A stretch of DNA of 64,000 nt from Rummeliibacillus suwonensis (lineage in GTDB: Bacteria; Bacillota; Bacilli; Bacillales_A; Planococcaceae): contig NZ_VCBL01000001.1 in assembly GCF_007896435.1 (NCBI RefSeq), forward strand, positions 1,946,271-2,010,270. The letters are read 5' to 3'. Positions 18,141-28,591 of this stretch are shown here, in pieces (the first letter of the stretch is position 1; the number at the start of each line of letters is the position of its first letter). The translations under genes and the position numbers were made by a program. The notes below the pieces were generated by a model. That model ran no database searches. It had not been told where the DNA came from and saw only the letters and a program-made list of their open reading frames with translations.

Positions 18141-18623
18141 ATGGAATTTCAAACGATACAATCTCTTATACATAGTCTAAAAAGGCTAATTGAGGATAAT
18201 AATATAATAAAACTTCCAAATCCTAAAGAACAATTGCAATTAAATGCTTTAAGTAGGAATAATAAATTTATAATTGATGTAAACAGAAAAGGTAATAAAC
18301 TTCCAAAGTTTACATTACAATTACGTGAATCTAATCATAAAGATTTTACACTTTTAAGATTAGACATTTTAGGACCTGATCATCCTAATCCTATTGGAGA
18401 TTTTCCTTATTCAGGTGAAGTGATTCCTTGCCCGCATTTACATATAGCTCATCCAGAGTTTGGATCTAGTATTGCCTATCCATTAAACACAGAAGTTGCA
18501 GAATTTTTCTTATCTGATGAAGAAATGAAAGACATTATTAGCATATTGCGTCTTTTTTTGAGACGGTGTAATATAGGGAATATTAACGAATATCGATATA
18601 TAATTCAAAATGAATTATTTTAA
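18141..18623 (+). CDS. DUF6978-like protein
   Basis: 160 residues, soluble. An N-terminal helix (IHSLKRLIEDNN) is followed by a beta-rich domain (KFTLQLRESN, FTLLRLDILG). The marker segment PCPHLHIAHPEFG with two His residues sits near residue 95, then AYPL, an acidic F-x-L-S-D-E-E helix and RRCNIGN near the end. This order fits my recollection of DUF6978, a family of unknown function in phage and accessory DNA. The next gene starts 14 bp downstream, so the two form an operon. Confidence 0.5.
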   Translation: MEFQTIQSLIHSLKRLIEDNNIIKLPNPKEQLQLNALSRNNKFIIDVNRKGNKLPKFTLQLRESNHKDFTLLRLDILGPDHPNPIGDFPYSGEVIPCPHLHIAHPEFGSSIAYPLNTEVAEFFLSDEEMKDIISILRLFLRRCNIGNINEYRYIIQNELF

Positions 18624-18637
18624 AGGAAGTGTATTGT

Positions 18638-19417
18638 ATGATCGAAGAATTAAAAGAAATATATAATAGCTGGAATAATAGTAATTTAAAATTACTAGAT
18701 AAAGGCGAATTCATCGAGATTACTACTCCATTTTTTGATATTCACCATGATTTTTTACAGTTAGTATTAATTAAAGGAGAAAACAATTCATTTGTTTTAT
18801 CTGACGACGGATACACTATGAATGAATTGGAAATTTTGGGTATTGATTTTAACAAATCCGATAAACGTCAAAGTTTTTTAAATACTACTTTGAATATTTT
18901 TGGGGTTCAAATAGATACAACTACTCAAGAATTAAAGATAGAATTTCAACGTCTTGAAGATTATCCTGCTAAGCAACTAAACTTATTGCAATGTATATTA
19001 AGAGTTTCTGATATGCTGATGACCAGTAGAAATGCGGTTGCAAACATATTCTTTCAAGAAGTTGAAGATTATTTCAAAGAACAGAAAATATTAAATACAC
19101 CGAATATTAGTTTTCCTGGTAAAAGTGGTAACGATAATAAGTTTGACTTTGTTATTCCTGCATTTGGAAATAAACCAGAGCGCATTATTAAAGCCATTAA
19201 TAAACCCACTTCAGAAAATTATAAATATCCTTTATTATCATTTATTGATATTAAAGATTTTCGGGCTGACTCATCTCAAATTATTTTAGCGAATGACTTA
19301 AATGCTAAAATATCAAATAAATTTATTACTTCATTTAATAATTATGATATTCAAGTCCTCAAATGGTCTTTAAGAGAAGAATGGATTGAGACTATTAACC
19401 CTTTAGCAATTAGTTAA
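18638..19417 (+). CDS. DUF1828-DUF1829 protein
   Basis: 259 residues. The N-terminal 90 or so fit DUF1828 (FIEITTPFFDIHHDFLQLVLI, then FVLSDDGYTMNELEILGID) and the C-terminal half fits DUF1829 (FVIPAFGNKPERIIKAINKP, then LLSFIDIKD). ATG 18638 is chosen because AAAGGAAG lies eight bases upstream; a GTG at 18629 overlaps that site. The pair of domains is typical of phage and mobile-element genes of unknown function. Tight coupling to the upstream gene suggests a two-component module, and a strong terminator follows. Confidence 0.78.
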   Translation: MIEELKEIYNSWNNSNLKLLDKGEFIEITTPFFDIHHDFLQLVLIKGENNSFVLSDDGYTMNELEILGIDFNKSDKRQSFLNTTLNIFGVQIDTTTQELKIEFQRLEDYPAKQLNLLQCILRVSDMLMTSRNAVANIFFQEVEDYFKEQKILNTPNISFPGKSGNDNKFDFVIPAFGNKPERIIKAINKPTSENYKYPLLSFIDIKDFRADSSQIILANDLNAKISNKFITSFNNYDIQVLKWSLREEWIETINPLAIS

Positions 19418-19420
19418 TAA

Positions 19421-19507
19421 AGAAGCCTGGACAAAAACTTATTAAAATAAATAAACCGCATGAAATCAAATTTAAAAGTCTTGATTTCATGCGGTTTTAT
19501 TTTCAAC
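19421..19507 (+). terminator. Terminator-bearing repeat, copy 1
   Basis: Hairpin AAACCGCATGAAATCAA with its complement, then TTTTATTTTC. About 85 bp here, including the unpaired lead GGACAAAAACTTATTAAAAT, match 38779-38868, so this is a repeated terminator and not a local one. Confidence 0.85.
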
Positions 19508-20014
19508 TTATCTCCCAGCCCCTTGTTTTATTCTTATATATCTACCATATGATGTGATAGTTTGATCCATTTTGAATTAAACAATTTTATCATCAATTGG
19601 ATATGTACCCTCCTACCTAATTAAATATCAAAAATAGTGCATAGAAACTAGTGACCAGTATTTCCTACTGTGACGGACCTAGCCAAACCCTTTTCTGCCT
19701 ATCAAGAAGTGTTCACCTAAAAAAACATATAATATTAAATTTTTATTTGGTAGTAAGCTTTTTAGACCACTAATCCATAATTTACTTATTTATTCACAAA
19801 TGTCATTATAATAATAGCATTAAAATTACCCCATTAATTACTCATGCTAGATACTACGATTTTTGTAGTGACAAAACTTAATCAATTGAGGAAGAGATAA
19901 TCGCGAAATATAATACTACAAGAACCGAAGTCATCAGAAAGACCACAAATTTACTCATTAGTTACCTAAACGAGCCCAAGAAAAAAAGCTTTGGTGGTCA
20001 AAAAGCCAAAATAA
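19508..20014. other. Gene-free spacer with a short remnant
   Basis: About 500 bp without an intact gene. A plus-strand frame of about 50 codons, roughly 19880-20033 (contains EEEIIAKYNTTRTEVIRKT), has no start or ribosome site and is probably a gene remnant. Its 3' end overlaps the odhB terminator. Confidence 0.35.
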
Positions 20015-20043
20015 CAAAAAAACCACCCTATTGAAAGGGTGGT
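20015..20043 (-). terminator. odhAB terminator
   Basis: ACCACCC-TTTCAATA-GGGTGGT followed by eight T residues on the minus strand, about 50 bp past the odhB stop. Confidence 0.92.
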
Positions 20044-20090
20044 CTGAGTGTAAGCGATAGGTTCGGAAAAGCTTTATAAAGCCCGTCAGA

Positions 20091-21362
20091 TCAAGATTCT
20101 AGTAATAGATCTTCTGGGTTTTCGATTAAGTCTTTGACTGTTTTTAAGAATCCAACTGATTCTTTACCGTTGATAAGACGGTGATCATAAGATAATGCAA
20201 CGTACATCATTGGGCGAATTTGGATTTCATCGCCTACTGCGACTGGACGTTTTACGATGTTGTGCATACCAAGGATGGCAGCTTGGTCACCATTGATAAT
20301 AGGTGTAGACATTAATGAACCAAAGACACCACCGTTTGTGATTGTGAATGAGCCACCTTCAAGATCTTGAAGGGATAATTTTTTGTTACGTGCTTTTATT
20401 GCTAACTCTGCAATTGTAGCTTCGATTTCAGCAAAGTTTTTACGATCTGTATCACGAACATTTGGTACGACTAATCCGTCTGGAGTTGCTACTGCTATAC
20501 CAACATCATAGAATTTGTTGTAGTGGATTTCATCACCAACAATTTTAGCATTGACTGCTGGGTATTTTTTAAGAGCTGCAGTGACTGCTTTTGTAAAGAA
20601 TGACATAAATCCTAGACGAGTGCCATCGTGAGCTTCTTGGAATGCTTCTTTTTTACGTTTACGAAGTGCCATAACATTTGTCATGTCGATTTCGTTGAAT
20701 GTAGTAAGCATTGCTGTTGATTGAGATACTTCAAGTAAACGTTTTGCAGCGGTTTGTTGACGACGAGTCATTTTCACTGCTTCTACACGTGATGAGTCAA
20801 CAGCTTTAGCGGTTGATGCAGGTGCTGCTTTTGGAGCTGCTGGTTGTGCTGCTGGAGTTGCTGGAGCACTACCATATGCAGCTACATCTTGAACACGTAC
20901 ACGACCTTGAGGATCTACTGGTGAGATGGCTGCTAAGTCGATGCCTTTTTCGCGAGCTAGTTTACGTGCTGCTGGACTTGCAATGACGCGTTCAGTGGAA
21001 GGTGTTTCTTCTACTATAGGAGCTGCAGCTGGTTTAGCTTCAACCTTTGGCGCTTCTGCTTTTGTTGCTTCTTGTTTTGGCGCTTCCTCTTTCGGTGCTT
21101 GTTGTGGAGCTGGTGCTGCAGCTGCTGCGCCTGCTTCAACTTTTGCGATTACTGCGCCGACTTCTACAACGTCGCCCTCATTGGCTAAGATTTCTGTAAG
21201 TACGCCTTCTTCTTCGGAAATAATTTCAGCGTTAACTTTATCTGTTTCTAATTCTACGATGAACTCGCCTTTATCTACGTGGTCACCAACTTTTTTAACC
21301 CAACGTACGATTTCACCTTCTGTAATTGATTCTGCTAATTCTGGAACAATAATGTCTGCCAC
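20091..21362 (-). CDS. odhB: 2-oxoglutarate dehydrogenase E2, dihydrolipoyl succinyltransferase
   Basis: 423 residues. It transfers the succinyl group from lipoamide to CoA in the TCA cycle. Domains: lipoyl domain (1-77) with the modified Lys in [10 protein letters not shown]; an Ala/Pro/Glu-rich linker; peripheral subunit-binding domain (about 128-165, [15 protein letters not shown]); a second Ala/Pro linker; and the catalytic domain to the end. The catalytic His is in [10 protein letters not shown]. The usual partner Asp (HRxxDG) is Asn here (AAC codon). GTG start with AAGGAGG. It follows odhA by 27 bp and ends at a strong terminator. Confidence 0.95.
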   Translation of the reverse strand: MADIIVPELAESITEGEIVRWVKKVGDHVDKGEFIVELETDKVNAEIISEEEGVLTEILANEGDVVEVGAVIAKVEAGAAAAAPAPQQAPKEEAPKQEATKAEAPKVEAKPAAAPIVEETPSTERVIASPAARKLAREKGIDLAAISPVDPQGRVRVQDVAAYGSAPATPAAQPAAPKAAPASTAKAVDSSRVEAVKMTRRQQTAAKRLLEVSQSTAMLTTFNEIDMTNVMALRKRKKEAFQEAHDGTRLGFMSFFTKAVTAALKKYPAVNAKIVGDEIHYNKFYDVGIAVATPDGLVVPNVRDTDRKNFAEIEATIAELAIKARNKKLSLQDLEGGSFTITNGGVFGSLMSTPIINGDQAAILGMHNIVKRPVAVGDEIQIRPMMYVALSYDHRLINGKESVGFLKTVKDLIENPEDLLLES

Positions 21363-21389
21363 TGTATTTTCCTCCTTTAGTAGTTTGCA

Positions 21390-24197
21390 CTATTTACGAG
21401 CCACTGCATTTTCGATAACGATTGCTTGTGCTTCTTTATAAGAATCTGCATCGCCTTCTGCTGGGCTAGAGTGTTCTGGACGGCCAATGTAAACAACTTC
21501 TTGATCATCCGCTGCTAAATCGCGTAAGAATGGATCTGCAAAGAACCATGAACCCATGTTTTTAGGTTCTTCTTGTACCCATGCAAGTGTTTTAGCATTA
21601 GGGAATTTTGCAAGGATTTCAGTAATCTCTTCTTTAGGGAATGGATATAGTTGTTCAACACGGACTAAATGTAGGTGTTCAAAGCCTTCCCCATTGCCCA
21701 CTTTTTCAGCAATGTCAATTGCCACTTTACCTGAAGCAAATACGATTTTTTCAACTTTATCTGCATCTTTACCAGTTGTTGGATGTTCGATTACAGTACG
21801 ATATTTGCCAGTTGTTAGCTCTTCTACATCAGCTGCTACGATTTGATTACGTAGGAGTGATTTTGGTGACATCATGATTAATGGACGAACTGCTTCTGTT
21901 CCAAGAGTAGCTGCATGATGACGTAATAGGTGGAAGTAGTTAGCTGCACTTGAAAGCATCACAACTGTCCAGTTATTTTCAGCTGATAATTGTAAGAAAC
22001 GTTCTAAACGACCGCTTGTATGTTCTGAACCTTGACCTTCAGCTGAGTGAGGCAATGAAATAACCACACCAGATTTAACGCCCCATTTAGAACGTGTACC
22101 TGAGATGAAGTTATCAAACATAACTTGCGCCATATTCGCGAAGTCACCATATTGTGCTTCCCAAATGGCAAGAGCATTTTCGTTTTCTAAGTTGTAACCA
22201 TACTCATAACCTACGATAGATTCTTCTGATAATGTGCTATTGATTGCAGCAAATGAAGCATTAGAACCTGAAATATGATGCAATGGCACGATTTCATGAC
22301 CATTTTGTTCATCATGAAGAACAAGGTGACGTTGAGCAAAAGTACCACGTTGGGCATCTTGACCTGTAATACGTACTGGATGACCATCTTGAAGAATCGT
22401 ACCAAATGCAAGCGTTTCAGCATGACCCCAGTCGATTTTACCTTTGCCTTTAAATGGATCACGACGACGATTTAAAATTTTAATCAATTTTTTGAACGGA
22501 TGGAAGTCTTCTGGAAAAGCAAGAAGTTCTTCATTCATTTTTTCTAAGCGTTCTTTTTCAACTGCAGTTTCAATATCTTCTGTAAAACCATTTTTCACTG
22601 CATCTGGCATTTCATGACTAGATACTTTACCTTGACCAACTTCTTTTATATGGTCAAGTGCAGCTTGTAATTCTGCTTTCACATCTGCTTGAAGTTTAGA
22701 AACTTCTGAATCTGTTACAATCCCTTCAGAAACTAACTTTTTACCATATAAAGCACGAACGGTGTCATGTTGGTGTACGATGTTATACATTTCTGGATTA
22801 GTAATCATTGGTTCATCCATTTCGTTATGACCATAACGACGGTAACCGATTAAATCGATTAGAATATCTTTTCCAAATTTCACACGATATTCAACAGCAA
22901 AGCGTGCTACTTGTACAACTTCTTCTGGAGAATCAGCGTTGACATGAATAACTGGAACCTCATAGCCTTTTGCTGGATCTGAAGAATAAACAGTAGAACG
23001 TGAATCATAACGTTCAGTTGTGAAACCAATCATATTATTCGCAATAATATGGATTGAACCACCTGTATTGAAACCTTTTGTGCGGGAATAGTTTAATGTT
23101 TCCGTTACAATACCTTGACCAGCAAAGGCTGCATCACCATGAACAAGGATCGATAAAGCTTTTGCAGTATCTTGAACAGGAAGACCTGGATTAGAAGTAT
23201 CATCTTGCGCAGCTCGAGTTTGGCCATTAACCACTGGACTTACTACTTCTAAGTGAGATGGGTTGTATGCTAATTTAATGGTTGTACCGTTTGGTGCTTT
23301 GTATGTTGCACCTAAGTGGTATTTTGCATCATTTGACCATCCTTTGGTGGCAATTAAAGAACCATCCTTTGGTACAAATAACTCACTTGGTACGTGAGCA
23401 AAATCAGCTAACATCATTTCATATGGTTTATGAACATTGTGAGTTAGAACATTCAAACGACCACGGTGTGCCATACCGATCATAATATCTTTTGAACCTT
23501 GTTCCTCAGAACGACGAATAATTTCATCGATTAAAACAACTAATGCATCCACACCCTCGATTGAGAAACGTTTAACACCTACGAAAGTCTTGTGCAAGAA
23601 TTGTTCGAAACCTTCAACCTTATTTAACATGGAAAGGATTGCTTTTTTCTCATCTGAAGAGAATTTTGCATTTAGTGAGCCATTTTCAATTTTAGATTGA
23701 AGCCATTGTTTTTCTTTCTTATCAACAACATGATCGAATTCATATGCAATTTTACTTGTATAAATCGATTTCAAGTAATTAATAGCATCTAAGCCATTGT
23801 GAACGTTTACAGGAATGTCGTTTAATAAGAATGAAGCAGGGATATTCACTAAATCCTGATCAGTTAATCCATAAGTTGATGCTTCAATGCTTGTTGTGTC
23901 TTTTTGTTGGTTATTTAATGGATAGATATCAGCAGCTAAATGACCATGCGCACGGATTCCATCAGCATATTTTACAGCAGCTAATGCCTTCTCAATATTA
24001 ACTGAATCCACATTTTTAGTTGTTGTTTCAATTGATTCTACAACAGGTGCGCCATATTGTTCAAAAAGTGCCACAAGATCAGCGTCTACTTCTTCAGGAG
24101 ATGTTAAGTATAATTCATACATATCCATCACATAGCCAAGGTTTGGACCTGAAAAAGCAGACCACGGAGAGCTTGCGAGTGAAACATTGTTTGACAT
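21390..24197 (-). CDS. odhA: 2-oxoglutarate dehydrogenase E1
   Basis: 935 residues. Thiamine-diphosphate enzyme decarboxylating 2-oxoglutarate and loading succinyl onto the E2 lipoyl group. Seen: the N-terminal E2-interaction segment (PWSAFSGPNLGYVMDMYELYL), the ThDP domain with GMAHRGRLNVL, GDAAFAGQGIV and the NNxIGFTT stretch (ANNMIGFTTERYDSRSTVY), then the transketolase-like domain with GQDAQRGTFAQRHLV and the C-terminal domain. ATG 24197 is chosen over an upstream in-frame TTG because GGAGG lies just before it. Operon with odhB. Confidence 0.96.
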   Translation of the reverse strand: MSNNVSLASSPWSAFSGPNLGYVMDMYELYLTSPEEVDADLVALFEQYGAPVVESIETTTKNVDSVNIEKALAAVKYADGIRAHGHLAADIYPLNNQQKDTTSIEASTYGLTDQDLVNIPASFLLNDIPVNVHNGLDAINYLKSIYTSKIAYEFDHVVDKKEKQWLQSKIENGSLNAKFSSDEKKAILSMLNKVEGFEQFLHKTFVGVKRFSIEGVDALVVLIDEIIRRSEEQGSKDIMIGMAHRGRLNVLTHNVHKPYEMMLADFAHVPSELFVPKDGSLIATKGWSNDAKYHLGATYKAPNGTTIKLAYNPSHLEVVSPVVNGQTRAAQDDTSNPGLPVQDTAKALSILVHGDAAFAGQGIVTETLNYSRTKGFNTGGSIHIIANNMIGFTTERYDSRSTVYSSDPAKGYEVPVIHVNADSPEEVVQVARFAVEYRVKFGKDILIDLIGYRRYGHNEMDEPMITNPEMYNIVHQHDTVRALYGKKLVSEGIVTDSEVSKLQADVKAELQAALDHIKEVGQGKVSSHEMPDAVKNGFTEDIETAVEKERLEKMNEELLAFPEDFHPFKKLIKILNRRRDPFKGKGKIDWGHAETLAFGTILQDGHPVRITGQDAQRGTFAQRHLVLHDEQNGHEIVPLHHISGSNASFAAINSTLSEESIVGYEYGYNLENENALAIWEAQYGDFANMAQVMFDNFISGTRSKWGVKSGVVISLPHSAEGQGSEHTSGRLERFLQLSAENNWTVVMLSSAANYFHLLRHHAATLGTEAVRPLIMMSPKSLLRNQIVAADVEELTTGKYRTVIEHPTTGKDADKVEKIVFASGKVAIDIAEKVGNGEGFEHLHLVRVEQLYPFPKEEITEILAKFPNAKTLAWVQEEPKNMGSWFFADPFLRDLAADDQEVVYIGRPEHSSPAEGDADSYKEAQAIVIENAVARK

Positions 24198-24434
24198 GAG
24201 AATAACCTCCAAGTTTTTTGCCAAGTGGCAGTTCCATTAATTAAAAGAATAATTCTGAAAATCCACTATAATTTACATTTCTTCCTGCTGAAGATACACG
24301 TATGTATTGTTGTAAGCTGGAAGAACATTTTTCCTTTCAATCTTACTACTCTTCATAAAAAATTCAATGTTTTTGTTACGAATTGAGCAATTTTTATCTT
24401 GAATGATGGAATTAGCGAATAATTTCTACAAAAA

Positions 24435-25847
24435 TCATAATTTTTCAAAGGGTAGTATTACCTTGAATTTTGTTCCCTTTCCCAGCTTACTAGTTACAGT
24501 TATGTTACCGCCATACTTGTTGACCAACATCTTGACAATACTGAGCCCTAAACCTGTACCCCCTTCATCTCTTGAGCGTGCTTCATCCACTCGATAAAAC
24601 CGTTCAAAAATATGGGGTAGATCATTTTCAGCAATGCCAATACCGTTATCTTCGACTTCGATTTTGCAATGCTTCAGGTCATTTGTCAAGTAAATTTGAA
24701 TAGTCGTTTGATCATCGGAATAGCGAATCGCATTTTGTAATAAGTTTCGCATGATTTGTCCAAAAGCATTTTGAGAAATAGCTACAGATGATTTTGTCAG
24801 ATTTTGATCATTTATATGGATCGTTACATCTGAGTGAAGAATGGTCTGTTCTTGAATAATTTCATTTGTGACGGCCCATATATCACATATTCCATCATGC
24901 TCATTTGATTGACCTCTTGCTAGTTCTAGCATTTCTTCTATTAAATTTTTCATACGTTTAATTTCCGATAAAGCCGTTCCAAGTGATTCATTTAAAATCT
25001 CTGGATCGTCTTTCCCCCATCTTTGAATCAATGATAAATGTCCTTCTACAACTTGGATAGGCGTTCTAAGCTCATGAGAAGCATCTGAGATAAATTGTTG
25101 TTGTAAAAGAAAGGATTGTTCTAGTTCCCCCATCATTTTACGATATACGCGCAATAAATCGCCAATTTCGTCATCTTGGTTGTATTCCATTTGAATAGGT
25201 GCTTCAAATCCCTTCTCTGCAACGGTCGTCATCTCTTGGCGCAAATCATGTAAAGATCTTAGTAACACTGTTGCCAAAACATAACCAATATATGCGGATA
25301 ACACTAGCGCACCTATCCCAAGGATCAGCATGGCCATCAGTAAATAATTCATGAGCGAGTGAAAGGATGTTAAAGGATGGGTCAATTGAATATACCCCTG
25401 GAAAAGTCCTATTTGTATTTTCCCAGTTGCAACAAAGCTTTCAGTTCCTGCAATTTTTTGTTTATTGACGACATATCCTTTTGTGAATATTTTGTTTGGT
25501 ATATCCGGAATTTCAGAAACAGTATCATTGATACGCAAAATCTCGATTCCATCTTTGTTAAGTATTCGTACAGTTTGGTCTTTGTCGATAATGGAGTTCA
25601 TCAATCCCTTATTGGCCTGAATATCATCAAGGGTAATCGTATTTCCTTGAGACTCAAAAAAAACGGTTAAATCATCCATTGTACGGTTAACAGTTTGACG
25701 CTGTTCGGATAATAGCCACATATGCAACGACCAATACAACACGGAACAAATAATGGCAAAGCTGATGAAAATAACAAAAGCGGACGTGAGCGCCCACTTT
25801 GTTTTTAGAGATTGATTTTTGAAAGAAATGGTAATTAGATTTTTCAT
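24435..25847 (-). CDS. Sensor histidine kinase, ArlS-like
   Basis: 470 residues. Two membrane segments (about 18-40 and 165-190) flank an extracellular sensor region; a HAMP domain follows (about 190-245), then the HisKA box with the phosphorylated His in [19 protein letters not shown] and the ATPase domain with N box ([10 protein letters not shown]), G1 (VEDNGIGI) and G2 ([11 protein letters not shown]). The [20 protein letters not shown] stretch resembles what I recall of staphylococcal ArlS. The ATG overlaps the response-regulator stop by four bases, so translation is coupled. Confidence 0.92.
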   Translation of the reverse strand: MKNLITISFKNQSLKTKWALTSAFVIFISFAIICSVLYWSLHMWLLSEQRQTVNRTMDDLTVFFESQGNTITLDDIQANKGLMNSIIDKDQTVRILNKDGIEILRINDTVSEIPDIPNKIFTKGYVVNKQKIAGTESFVATGKIQIGLFQGYIQLTHPLTSFHSLMNYLLMAMLILGIGALVLSAYIGYVLATVLLRSLHDLRQEMTTVAEKGFEAPIQMEYNQDDEIGDLLRVYRKMMGELEQSFLLQQQFISDASHELRTPIQVVEGHLSLIQRWGKDDPEILNESLGTALSEIKRMKNLIEEMLELARGQSNEHDGICDIWAVTNEIIQEQTILHSDVTIHINDQNLTKSSVAISQNAFGQIMRNLLQNAIRYSDDQTTIQIYLTNDLKHCKIEVEDNGIGIAENDLPHIFERFYRVDEARSRDEGGTGLGLSIVKMLVNKYGGNITVTSKLGKGTKFKVILPFEKL

Positions 25848-26524
25848 TCTCTCATCACATACCCAACCCCTCTTACCGTTTCAATGTAAGAACTCGCTTC
25901 TTTTGGCAACTTTGATCGTAGATGACGGATATAAACATCTACAACATTTGTCTCTACATCCGTTTGATAACCCCATACCTTTTCAAGAATTTGCTCTCTT
26001 GTACATACACGATTTTTATTGGTCATGAGGAGACTTAATAAATCGAATTCTGTTTTTGTTAGCTCTAATGGGCAATTATCGACAGATGCACTATAGGCAT
26101 CTTGGTTGATCGTAATATTTTTATATTGCAACAGTTGCGGTTTTTTTACCGATTTGCTTGTTCTTCTTAAAATAGAACGAATGCGAGCAAGTAACTCTTC
26201 AATCGCAAACGGTTTGACGATATAATCATCTGCTCCTGCATCGAGTCCCGCTACCCGGTCCATCACCGCATCTCTAGCTGTGATAAGGATAATCGGCACT
26301 TCAGAATGACTTCTGACTCTTCTACACACTTCAATGCCATTTAACTCTGGAAGCATAACATCTAATAGTATCACATCAAAATGATTGTTCTCATCAAGTG
26401 CCAGTTGCAGTCCTTCGCGACCATTATAACAAGTTGTCACATCAAACTGCTCATGCTTCAATTCTAATTCAATGAATCGTGCAATATTTTTTTCATCTTC
26501 AACCAATAGAATAGATTTATGCAT
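25844..26524 (-). CDS. OmpR-family response regulator, ArlR-like
   Basis: 226 residues. Receiver domain 1-118 with the acidic pair in LLVEDEKN, the phosphoacceptor Asp in [10 protein letters not shown] (about residue 54), Thr in LITARD and Lys in YIVKPFA; the winged-helix DNA-binding domain follows (about 130-226, [13 protein letters not shown] to [10 protein letters not shown]). The start is ATG 26524, two bases past the stop of the upstream gene; a longer in-frame extension has no ribosome site. It forms a pair with the kinase immediately downstream. Confidence 0.93.
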   Translation of the reverse strand: MHKSILLVEDEKNIARFIELELKHEQFDVTTCYNGREGLQLALDENNHFDVILLDVMLPELNGIEVCRRVRSHSEVPIILITARDAVMDRVAGLDAGADDYIVKPFAIEELLARIRSILRRTSKSVKKPQLLQYKNITINQDAYSASVDNCPLELTKTEFDLLSLLMTNKNRVCTREQILEKVWGYQTDVETNVVDVYIRHLRSKLPKEASSYIETVRGVGYVMRE

Positions 26525-26525
26525 A

Positions 26526-28577
26526 TTATTCGCCACCATTCCCAGTTGGCATATCGGCATAATGATATGAATCTTTACCAGATATTTTTTTAGCATAATA
26601 TAATGCCGTATCTGCCTTATCTAATAGTAGCGAAATTTCAAGACCATCCTCAGGATAACAAGCAATACCAATGGATGATGTTGGCGCGAAATGCTCTCCT
26701 TTGATTCTCCATCCCTTACGAAGGATTTTTTGAATCCGTTTAATCGTTTTTTCGATTTGACTATTTCTTTTTGAAAGGTTCAAGGATATCTTCGTTAAAA
26801 TGATAACAAATTCATCTCCACCTATACGAGCAACTATATCTGTATCTCTTAAGCTTGATAATAATGCTTTACCAAAATTTTTAATAAATTCATCACCAAT
26901 ATTATGCCCGTATTCATCATTAATACGTTTAAAATTATCCCCGTCAATCAATAATACGGCGATCGATCTCCCCGACGAATTAGCATCATCCGCTAATTCA
27001 TCAAATTTTTCTAATAAATATCTTCTATTCGGCAACATCGTTAAACTATCATGATAGGCAAGAAAACGTAATTGTTTTTCCATTTCACGGCGTTCCGTAA
27101 TTTCTCTAGCAACGGAAACAAATTGATATTCATCTTTTCGATCAAAATCTTTGACAGCAGAAATCTGCGCTTCTATCCAATGTCTACGCCCGTCCTTCGC
27201 TAAGATTTCCAACTCCATCTTAGAATTTCCTATTTTCTTGATTTGCTTCAACTCATTTTGTAAGAAGATGCTGCTTTCTTTCGTTAATAAGTCAAAATAA
27301 AACTTTCCCAATAACTCTTCTTTTTCATATCCCAGACGTGCTTCGTGCGTTGAAGATACATATTGAATGATTCCATCTTCACTAGTAATGACAATAAAAT
27401 CACTTGTATGTTCTGTGATCAAACGGAAAAGCTTTTCCACATTGCGTAGATTGGTCATAATCGCTTTCTTTTCAGAGATATCAAAACTTATCCCTAAAAA
27501 ATGGGTTATATCACCATTGATATTTTTGATAGGCACTATCGTCGTATCCGTCCAATACATTCTACCGTATTTTGTGCGGTTGCACATTTCACCACGCCAT
27601 AGCTTTCCACTTAGAATAGTGTTCCACAAGTTTTGGTAAAATTCTTGGGAATGCTTACGTGAATTTAACAATGCATTTGTATTTCCAATCAACTCATCTG
27701 CATGAAATTGCGTTTGTTTTTCAAATCCCGTATTCACAAATTCAATAACTCCATTTTTATCGGTGATGCATATATTTGCAGCTGCGTTTAAGGCTTCCCT
27801 ATAGCTATCTAACAATAACGTAGTTTGTATGGAATCTTTTTTTAACTGTACCTTACTCCCAAGCTCTTGCCATTGAATACTAATAGCAGCAACCTGATTC
27901 TCCATATTAATAGGAGAAAAACCGACTAGAAAGTCCCCCACTTCTCCTGAACTCTTCCTATGAGAAAAAATAGCAGGAGATGAAACATTCCCGTTAAAAG
28001 TATCTTTAATACATTGAAAATACTTTTTTTCATCATCTGGATTGATAAAATCTGATTTCAAAAATTCTTGCTGTTCTGTAAGTGGACAGCCAAACACTTT
28101 TTTATAAACTAGATTTACATCAAAAACAGTGAAGTCTTTTAGTAAAATGACGGTGGGATTGATTTTATCTTCAAATAATGATTCTAACCATAGATATTTC
28201 TCTTCTAATTTTTTTTGATCGTGTATATTACTTGTAACTGCCAATATATATATATGGTTTTCTTGAAAAATAGGTGTACAGACCGTTTCGTTCGCACTCT
28301 TTTTTTCAGAGAATAAATAAAAATCTCGAAATGTTGTTTGTTGCCTTGTAGCGATTGCTGTCAAATAATATTCTTTCACTTTATTTTGAACATCTGAATT
28401 TTGAACCATTTCAGATAAGAATTTGCCTTCTGGATTCGTATCAAATACATATTCAGCTGAACGATTGATATAAACATATCGAAAATCATTTTCTATGAAT
28501 TCCATAAAATATACAAATTCTTTATTTGCTCCATAAAGTGTATTAAATTGTTCTTTCGTTATAAACGTTTCTGCCAT
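26526..28577 (-). CDS. PAS-domain diguanylate cyclase
   Basis: 683 residues, no membrane segment, so a cytosolic sensor-enzyme. Several PAS folds: about 15-115, 130-230, 255-370 ([19 protein letters not shown]) and 380-495 ([22 protein letters not shown]); the last two each have the PAC-type REITER or DISEKK tail. The GGDEF domain (about 500-670) has the intact active-site loop [11 protein letters not shown], so c-di-GMP synthesis is expected. I see no RxxD inhibitory site just before it. It lies between dapF (14 bp gap) and the regulator pair, with coupling to both. Confidence 0.9.
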   Translation of the reverse strand: MAETFITKEQFNTLYGANKEFVYFMEFIENDFRYVYINRSAEYVFDTNPEGKFLSEMVQNSDVQNKVKEYYLTAIATRQQTTFRDFYLFSEKKSANETVCTPIFQENHIYILAVTSNIHDQKKLEEKYLWLESLFEDKINPTVILLKDFTVFDVNLVYKKVFGCPLTEQQEFLKSDFINPDDEKKYFQCIKDTFNGNVSSPAIFSHRKSSGEVGDFLVGFSPINMENQVAAISIQWQELGSKVQLKKDSIQTTLLLDSYREALNAAANICITDKNGVIEFVNTGFEKQTQFHADELIGNTNALLNSRKHSQEFYQNLWNTILSGKLWRGEMCNRTKYGRMYWTDTTIVPIKNINGDITHFLGISFDISEKKAIMTNLRNVEKLFRLITEHTSDFIVITSEDGIIQYVSSTHEARLGYEKEELLGKFYFDLLTKESSIFLQNELKQIKKIGNSKMELEILAKDGRRHWIEAQISAVKDFDRKDEYQFVSVAREITERREMEKQLRFLAYHDSLTMLPNRRYLLEKFDELADDANSSGRSIAVLLIDGDNFKRINDEYGHNIGDEFIKNFGKALLSSLRDTDIVARIGGDEFVIILTKISLNLSKRNSQIEKTIKRIQKILRKGWRIKGEHFAPTSSIGIACYPEDGLEISLLLDKADTALYYAKKISGKDSYHYADMPTGNGGE

Positions 28578-28591
28578 AGTGCCACCTCATG

